Part shown: positions 58,353-64,000 of the stretch, piece by piece
Layout: each line of letters begins with the position of its first letter
Position numbering within the stretch: position 1 is the first letter of the stretch
Source: Luteipulveratus mongoliensis
GTDB taxonomy: Bacteria > Actinomycetota > Actinomycetes > Actinomycetales > Dermatophilaceae
Assembly (NCBI RefSeq): GCF_001190945.1
Contig: NZ_CP011112.1
Span: forward strand, 2,170,001-2,234,000
DNA length: 64,000 nt
Direction: 5' to 3'
The notes under the pieces: model-generated
What the model was told of the DNA's origin: nothing
What the model saw: the letters and a program-made list of their open reading frames with translations, nothing else
Database searches by the model: none
Position numbers and translations under genes: made by a program

Positions 58353-59537
58353 ATGCCCTACATCGAGGAGTCCGCACTCGACGACGTCGAGCGCCTCAGC
58401 CGCGTGGACTCCCAGGACACGCTGCGGGCGCTCGCGACAGCCGGAGCCCAGGTGCGCGAGGCGGTCACCCTGTCGCAGGAGGCCGGTGTCGAGCGGGTGG
58501 CCTACGGCGAGCGTCCCCGGTCGGTGCTGGTCGCGGCGCTCGGTGGTTCGTCGGTCGTGGCCGATGTGCTCGACCTGCTCGCCGAGCCCGGGTCACCGGT
58601 GCCCGTGACCGTACGCCGCAACCTGCCTCTCCCCGGATGGGTGGGTCCGCTGGACCTGGTCATCGCGGTGTCGCTCTCGGGACGCGCTGAGGGTCCGCTG
58701 GCGCTCGCGGCCGAGGCAGCCCGTCGTGGCGCGGCCCTGCTCACGGTGGGTGCCGAGGACTCGCCACTGGCCGACGTGTGCAAGCAGCATCGCGGCGTGC
58801 ACATCGGCGTCGGACGCGACCGGACCTCGAGCCGTACGTCGTTGTGGTCATTGCTGACGCCGGTGCTGATGGCGGGCGACAGTCTCGGACTGATCGACGC
58901 ACCTGCGTCCGTGCTCCCTGAGCTCGCAGCCCGGCTCGACGTGCAGGCCGAGTCGTGCCGTCCGTCCTCGGAGTCCTTCGTCAATCCGGCCAAGCTGGCC
59001 GCCGTACAGCTGGGTGACACGGTGCCGATGGCGCTCGGCGACAACGCGTTGACAGGTGTCGCGGCCCTGCGGGCGGCGTCCATGCTGACCCGGACGGCAC
59101 GGATGCCGGCCACCTGGGGTGAGCTGCCGGATGCCGCATCGCAGGTGGTGGCGTGCTTCGACGGTCCGTTCACCGCAGGTGGCGGTCGCGGATCCATGAA
59201 CGGCGGTGTCGACGTGTTCGCCGACCCGTTCCTGGACGCACCCGCCCAGCCTTCGCTCGGCCTGCTCATGCTGCAGGACGCGCCGCCCGAGCAGCCGAGC
59301 CAGCAGACCGACGAGGCGCAGGCTCTGACCGACGCGCTGCTCGAGACCGCCCGTGAGGCCGGGGTCACCGTCGTCGAGACCGTTGCCGAGGCCGGACCGG
59401 CCGTCGTACGTCTGGCCGGAATGCTGTCGTTCACCGACTACGTCTCGACCTACCTCGCCCTCGGCCTCGGCCTGGACCCATCGGTCTCGCCGCACGTCGC
59501 TGAGCTGCGTGACCGCACCAAGGGCTGGAAGCCGTGA
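58353..59537 (+). CDS. SIS-domain phosphosugar isomerase (Rv3256c-like)
   Basis: 394 residues with two SIS-like halves. VLVAALGGSSVVADVL (about 51-66), VIAVSLSGRAEGPLALAAEAARRG and LLTVG are the first; the second has VPMALGDNALTGVAALRAASML and FTDYVSTYLALGLGLDPS. It matches the bifunctional phosphoglucose/phosphomannose isomerase group. The Glu that acts as the base in that family is not clearly placed. Cotranscribed with phosphomannomutase, consistent with mannose-6-P supply. Confidence 0.85.
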   Translation: MPYIEESALDDVERLSRVDSQDTLRALATAGAQVREAVTLSQEAGVERVAYGERPRSVLVAALGGSSVVADVLDLLAEPGSPVPVTVRRNLPLPGWVGPLDLVIAVSLSGRAEGPLALAAEAARRGAALLTVGAEDSPLADVCKQHRGVHIGVGRDRTSSRTSLWSLLTPVLMAGDSLGLIDAPASVLPELAARLDVQAESCRPSSESFVNPAKLAAVQLGDTVPMALGDNALTGVAALRAASMLTRTARMPATWGELPDAASQVVACFDGPFTAGGGRGSMNGGVDVFADPFLDAPAQPSLGLLMLQDAPPEQPSQQTDEAQALTDALLETAREAGVTVVETVAEAGPAVVRLAGMLSFTDYVSTYLALGLGLDPSVSPHVAELRDRTKGWKP

Positions 59538-60400
59538 CCGATGGCGCCCGTCCCGCCCAGCGCGATCTCGAAGGTGGTGTCGAGCGGGACTTCCGCCAGG
59601 CGATGTCCTACGGCGACTACCTCGACCTGGACCGCCTGCTGTCGGCGCAGCACCCGCTCGCTCAACCGCCGCAGCACGACGAGCTGCTGTTCATCGTGCA
59701 GCACCAGACCAGCGAGCTGTGGTTCAAGCTCGTCCTGCACGAGCTGCGTTCGGCGCGCGACCTGCTGCGTGGCGACCAGCTCGCGGCATCGCTGAAGCGG
59801 CTGGCCCGGGTCAAGCACATCCAGTCCACACTCACAGAGCAGTGGTCGGTGCTGGCGACCCTGACACCGAGTGAGTACGCGCAGTTCCGCGACTTCCTGG
59901 CGACCTCGTCAGGCTTCCAGTCCTACCAGTACCGCGCCGTGGAGTTCCTGCTCGGCAACAAGAACGCCGACATGGTCCCGGTCTTCGACCACGACCCCGT
60001 CGCGCAGGAGATGCTCACCCAGCTGCTCCACGAACCGAGCCTGTACGACGAGTTCATCGCGCTCCTCGCGCGGCGCGGTCTCCCGGTCCCGGCCGAGCTC
60101 CTGGACCGTGATTGGTCGAAGCCGCACCAGGCGAATCCCGCTCTCGTGCAAGCGATCCGGGCGGTCTACGAGGATCCCGAGGAGCGCTGGGACATCTACG
60201 AGGCGTGCGAAGAGCTGGTCGACCTCGAGGACAACTTCCAGTTCTGGCGGTTCCGTCACCTCAAGACCGTGGAGCGCATCATCGGGTCGGCCCGAGGCAC
60301 CGGCGGCAGCAGCGGTGTGCCGTTCCTGCGCAAGGCCCTGGAGCTGACGTTCTTCCCCGAGCTGTACTCCGTCCGAGGGCAGATCGCCGAGTCGCGGTAG
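59534..60400 (+). CDS. kynA: tryptophan 2,3-dioxygenase
   Basis: 288 residues. MSYGDYLDLDRLLSAQHPL; HDELLFIVQHQTSELWFKL with the substrate and heme-side His; FLATSSGFQSYQYRAVEFLLGNK; and GTGGSSGVPFLRKALE near the C-terminus are family hallmarks. A heme enzyme that opens the indole ring of L-tryptophan to N-formylkynurenine. GTG start overlaps the stop of the SIS gene by 4 nt. No other kynurenine-pathway gene is visible in the window. Confidence 0.93.
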   Translation: MTDGARPAQRDLEGGVERDFRQAMSYGDYLDLDRLLSAQHPLAQPPQHDELLFIVQHQTSELWFKLVLHELRSARDLLRGDQLAASLKRLARVKHIQSTLTEQWSVLATLTPSEYAQFRDFLATSSGFQSYQYRAVEFLLGNKNADMVPVFDHDPVAQEMLTQLLHEPSLYDEFIALLARRGLPVPAELLDRDWSKPHQANPALVQAIRAVYEDPEERWDIYEACEELVDLEDNFQFWRFRHLKTVERIIGSARGTGGSSGVPFLRKALELTFFPELYSVRGQIAESR

Positions 60401-60408
60401 GGCCCACT

Positions 60409-60414
60409 TACGCT
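60409..60414 (+). promoter_or_regulatory. -10 box, leaderless mtr mRNA
   Basis: TACGCT, 6 nt before the GTG at 60421. Confidence 0.5.
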
Positions 60415-60420
60415 GACACC

Positions 60421-61800
60421 GTGACGCACTTCGACCTCGCCATCATCGGCACCGGCTCCGGCAACTCCCTGGTGACTCCCGACTTCGACGGCAAGCGTGT
60501 CGCGGTCATCGAGGAGGGTCTGTTCGGCGGCACCTGCCTCAACGTCGGGTGCATCCCGACCAAGATGTTCGTGTACGCCGCTGATGTCGCCGACCATGTG
60601 CGCGACTCCGCGCGCTACGGCATCGACGCCACGCTCGACGGCGTGCGCTGGCCCGACATCCGCGACCGCGTCTTCGGACGGATCGACCCGATCGCCGAGG
60701 GCGGCAAGGACTACCGCGTCAACGGACCCAACACGACGGCCCACCTCGGGCACGCGACCTTCACCGGGCCGCTCTCCCTGGAGGTCGATGTCGACGGCAC
60801 GAAGCAGGAGGTCACGGCCGACCAGATCGTCGTGGCCGCCGGCGGGCACGCCAACGTCCCGGAGGTCGTCCAGGCATCGGGTGTGCCGTTCCACACCAGC
60901 GACACGATCATGCGGATCGATGAGCTGCCCGCCTCGATGGTCATCGTCGGAGGTGGCTTCATCAGCGCCGAGTTCGCCCATGTCTTCTCGGCGCTCGGCG
61001 TCGACGTCCGCATCGTGACCCGCGGGCCTGCGCTGCTGCGAGCCGAGGACGCCGAGATCTCCCAGCGCTTCACCGAGATCGCCCAGAAGCAGTGGGAGGT
61101 CCACCTGTCCGCCACCGTCGAGACCGTCAAGGGCGACGACGCCGGTGTCACGCTCTCGCTCGCCGACGGCACGACCGTCGAGGGCGACATCCTGCTGGTC
61201 GCCACCGGTCGCACACCCAACACGCAGCACCTCGGGGTCGAAAAGGCAGGCATTGTAACGCATTCCGACGGTCGCATCAAGGTCGACGAGTTCGGTCGTA
61301 CGACGGCTGCCGGAGTCTGGTCGCTGGGAGACATCTCGTCGCCGTACCAGCTCAAGCACGTCGCCAACCATGAGGCGCGCACCGTGGCGCACAACCTCGT
61401 ACACCCCGACAACCTGCGCGCCAACGATCACCGGTTCGTGCCCGCTGCGGTGTTCACCCATCCCCAGGTCGCGTCGGTCGGTCTCACCGAGCAGCAGGCG
61501 CGCGACGCGGGCCACGACGTGACCACCAAGACGCAGGCCTTCGGTGATGTCGCGTACGGCTGGGCGATGGAGGACACGACAGGTGTCTGCAAGCTGGTCG
61601 CGGATCGAACGACCGGCGCGCTGCTGGGCGCGCACATCATGGGGCCGCAGGCGTCGACTGTCATCCAGCCGGCCATCCAGGCGCTGTCATTCGGACTCGG
61701 GGTCCGCGAGATGGCGCGTGGACAGTACTGGATCCACCCGGCACTGGCCGAGGTGCTGGAGAACGCCCTGCTCGGGCTGGACGTACCCGGCCAGGACTGA
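60421..61800 (+). CDS. mtr: mycothione reductase
   Basis: 459-residue FAD/NADPH disulfide reductase. IIGTGSGNSLV (8-18) is the FAD loop; GGTCLNVGCIPTK carries the redox Cys39/Cys44; VIVGGGFISAEFAHVFSALG is the NADPH loop; VWSLGDISSPYQLKHVA the second FAD motif; YWIHPALAEVLEN the His-Glu dyad. GTGSGN in place of GGGPGG and the overall pattern favour mycothione over lipoamide or glutathione reductase. It keeps mycothiol reduced. Leaderless GTG start. Confidence 0.92.
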   Translation: MTHFDLAIIGTGSGNSLVTPDFDGKRVAVIEEGLFGGTCLNVGCIPTKMFVYAADVADHVRDSARYGIDATLDGVRWPDIRDRVFGRIDPIAEGGKDYRVNGPNTTAHLGHATFTGPLSLEVDVDGTKQEVTADQIVVAAGGHANVPEVVQASGVPFHTSDTIMRIDELPASMVIVGGGFISAEFAHVFSALGVDVRIVTRGPALLRAEDAEISQRFTEIAQKQWEVHLSATVETVKGDDAGVTLSLADGTTVEGDILLVATGRTPNTQHLGVEKAGIVTHSDGRIKVDEFGRTTAAGVWSLGDISSPYQLKHVANHEARTVAHNLVHPDNLRANDHRFVPAAVFTHPQVASVGLTEQQARDAGHDVTTKTQAFGDVAYGWAMEDTTGVCKLVADRTTGALLGAHIMGPQASTVIQPAIQALSFGLGVREMARGQYWIHPALAEVLENALLGLDVPGQD

Positions 61801-61858
61801 GCACCACGACTGACGGTCCGCCGGTCGGTGGCGTCGTCTGACGGTCGCTCGGTGCCCA

Positions 61859-61864
61859 TACGAT
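61859..61864 (+). promoter_or_regulatory. -10 box, leaderless DUF808 mRNA
   Basis: TACGAT, 7 nt before the ATG at 61872. It overlaps an in-frame ATG at 61863, which therefore cannot be the start. Confidence 0.5.
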
Positions 61865-61871
61865 GTGCGCC

Positions 61872-62813
61872 ATGGCTGGCGGACTGGTTGCTCTTCTGGA
61901 CGATGTCGCGGCGCTCGCACGAGCTGCTGCCGCATCGATCGACGACGTCGGCGCCGCTGCGGCCCGGGCGAGTGTGAAGGCCACCGGTGTCGTCGTCGAC
62001 GACACCGCGGTCACACCGCGCTACGTGCAGGGCCTGGACCCCAAGCGTGAGCTGCCGATCATCAAGAAGATCGCCAAGGGCTCGATCCGCAACAAGCTGC
62101 TGTTCATCCTGCCGGCGATCATGCTGCTGTCGCAGTTCCTTCCGTGGCTGCTGATGCCGGTGCTGATGGTCGGCGGTGCGTACCTCAGCTACGAGGGTGC
62201 CGAAAAGCTCTGGGAGGCGCTGCGCGGCGGGCACGAGGAGGAGAGCAACGCGGACAAGAGCGAGGCCGAGATCACCGGCGGGGCGATCCGCACCGACTTC
62301 ATCCTGTCGGCCGAGATCATGGTCATCTCGCTCAAGGAGGTCGAGGACGAGCCGTTCCTCTCGCGCCTGGCCATCCTGATCGTCGTCGCCCTCCTGATCA
62401 CCGTGCTCGTCTACGGCGTGGTCGCTCTGATCGTGAAGATGGACGACGTCGGCCTGCACCTGACGCAGAAGCCCGGCCGTGGCGCACAGCGCCTCGGCAG
62501 CACGCTGGTGCACGGCATGCCCAAGGTGCTCAGCGTGCTCTCGACCGTCGGGATCGCCGCGATGCTCTGGGTCGGCGGCCACATCCTGCTGATCGGGCTG
62601 GACGACGTCGGCTGGCACTGGCCCTACGCGCAGGTCCACCACCTCGAGGAGTCGGTGCACGACGCCACCGGTGCGCTCGGCAGCGTCCTCGGCTGGCTGA
62701 CCAACACGCTAGGCTCGGCCCTCGTCGGACTGGTCGTGGGCGCGGTCATCGTCGCCGCCCTGCACGTCATCCCGCGCCGCAACAGCAAGGTGGCCGAGGG
62801 CGCCGCCCACTGA
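61872..62813 (+). CDS. DUF808 family inner-membrane protein
   Basis: 313 residues: MAGGLVALLDDVAALARAAAASIDDVG, KATGVVVDDTAVTPRYVQGL and KLLFILPAIMLLSQFLPWLLMPVLMVGGAYLSYEGAEKLWE are the DUF808 (YedI-like) signature. About five membrane helices follow, with an AEIITGG-like cytoplasmic loop. Widespread in bacteria, function unknown. ATG at 61872 is supported by the leaderless -10 box 7 nt upstream. Confidence 0.9.
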   Translation: MAGGLVALLDDVAALARAAAASIDDVGAAAARASVKATGVVVDDTAVTPRYVQGLDPKRELPIIKKIAKGSIRNKLLFILPAIMLLSQFLPWLLMPVLMVGGAYLSYEGAEKLWEALRGGHEEESNADKSEAEITGGAIRTDFILSAEIMVISLKEVEDEPFLSRLAILIVVALLITVLVYGVVALIVKMDDVGLHLTQKPGRGAQRLGSTLVHGMPKVLSVLSTVGIAAMLWVGGHILLIGLDDVGWHWPYAQVHHLEESVHDATGALGSVLGWLTNTLGSALVGLVVGAVIVAALHVIPRRNSKVAEGAAH

Positions 62814-63028
62814 GGCGTTCAAGGTGGCTGCTGCTGTTCAACATCGGGAGTGTCGGCAAAAGCCTCGATGAGCCCACGCCGCTCTACGTGATCCTCGAGG
62901 GCGTCCTCGGCGGCAACCTGTACATGTCCGAGCTGCGCGACCGCATGTACCGAGGCGACATCCGGCACGGGCGTGCCCGGACCTACCATCGCGTCTGAGC
63001 AAACCTCACACAGACGCAGGAGGCTGAC

Positions 63029-64000
<972 letters not shown>

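Noticed and set aside
62814-62998. Gene-like stretch (SVGKSLDEPTPLYVILEGVLGG..., about 60 codons) between DUF808 and the DinB-like gene
   Set aside because: It has no ATG/GTG start before its hydrophobic part, and I recognise no family. It could be a gene remnant, but the evidence is too thin to annotate.

Overview
The window looks like chromosome of a high-GC actinomycete. The lineage markers seen in the coding sequence are a WhiB2-type regulator, mycothione reductase, F420 biosynthesis (FbiA/CofD and FbiB/CofE), an F420-type luciferase-like oxidoreductase, DUF3499 and DUF5719 proteins, frequent GTG starts and many leaderless promoters (a TANNNT box 6-9 nt before the start codon). The order LCP - TIGR03089 ... 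fbiB - fbiA - whiB2 - DUF3499 - phosphomannomutase - SIS isomerase - ahcY recalls the Mycobacterium tuberculosis Rv3248c-Rv3268 neighbourhood. A Micrococcales-type organism (Dermacoccaceae/Intrasporangiaceae-like) is a guess only.

Layout. 1-4 kb: edge of a LysR-type regulator with a divergent EamA exporter, an F420 oxidoreductase, a secreted protein and an acyl-CoA dehydrogenase. 4.0-5.65 kb: a small island with two near-identical 38-bp palindromes at its ends, holding two frameshifted genes (GNAT and DUF559). 5.7-10 kb: LCP wall-polymer ligase, family 2 glycosyltransferase, and a Wzm/Wzt (TagGH-type) polysaccharide exporter. 10-12.3 kb: 3-oxoacid CoA-transferase and TIGR03089. 12.3-38.5 kb: a large envelope-glycan locus. 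38.6-47.3 kb: secreted S15 peptidase, AlkA-like glycosylase, SDR, and an ABC transporter/LolA-like/two-component-system module. 47.4-64 kb: F420 genes, whiB, a giant glycosyltransferase/membrane protein with DUF5719, the mannose-phosphate block, tryptophan dioxygenase, mycothione reductase, DUF808, DinB-like, and the start of ahcY.

The central point is a complete CMP-pseudaminic acid route: PseB and PseC (17.1-19.2 kb), PseH and PseI (27.5-29.0 kb), PseG (16 kb), and a PseF-type cytidylyltransferase fused to an aldo/keto-reductase-like domain (12.3-13.8 kb). The genes lie in four transcription units fired from two divergent promoter regions. Beside PseH/PseI, on the opposite strand, is an acyl carrier protein, a short AMP-forming ligase, a ketoreductase and a phosphopantetheinyl-transferase-like protein. 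That cassette could make and tether a short 3-hydroxyacyl group for N-acylation of the sugar. The same units carry three paralogous proteins with a GxxQHGW-type motif and a KpsC-like C-terminal motif, each set followed by an overlapping gene for a methyltransferase-fold protein with a coiled-coil tail. Together with a polysialyltransferase-like protein (36.6 kb), these are the best candidates for transferases of a pseudaminic-acid-containing wall polymer (teichulosonic-acid-like), exported by Wzm/Wzt and attached by the LCP protein. That assembly is inference; the pathway enzymes themselves are clear.
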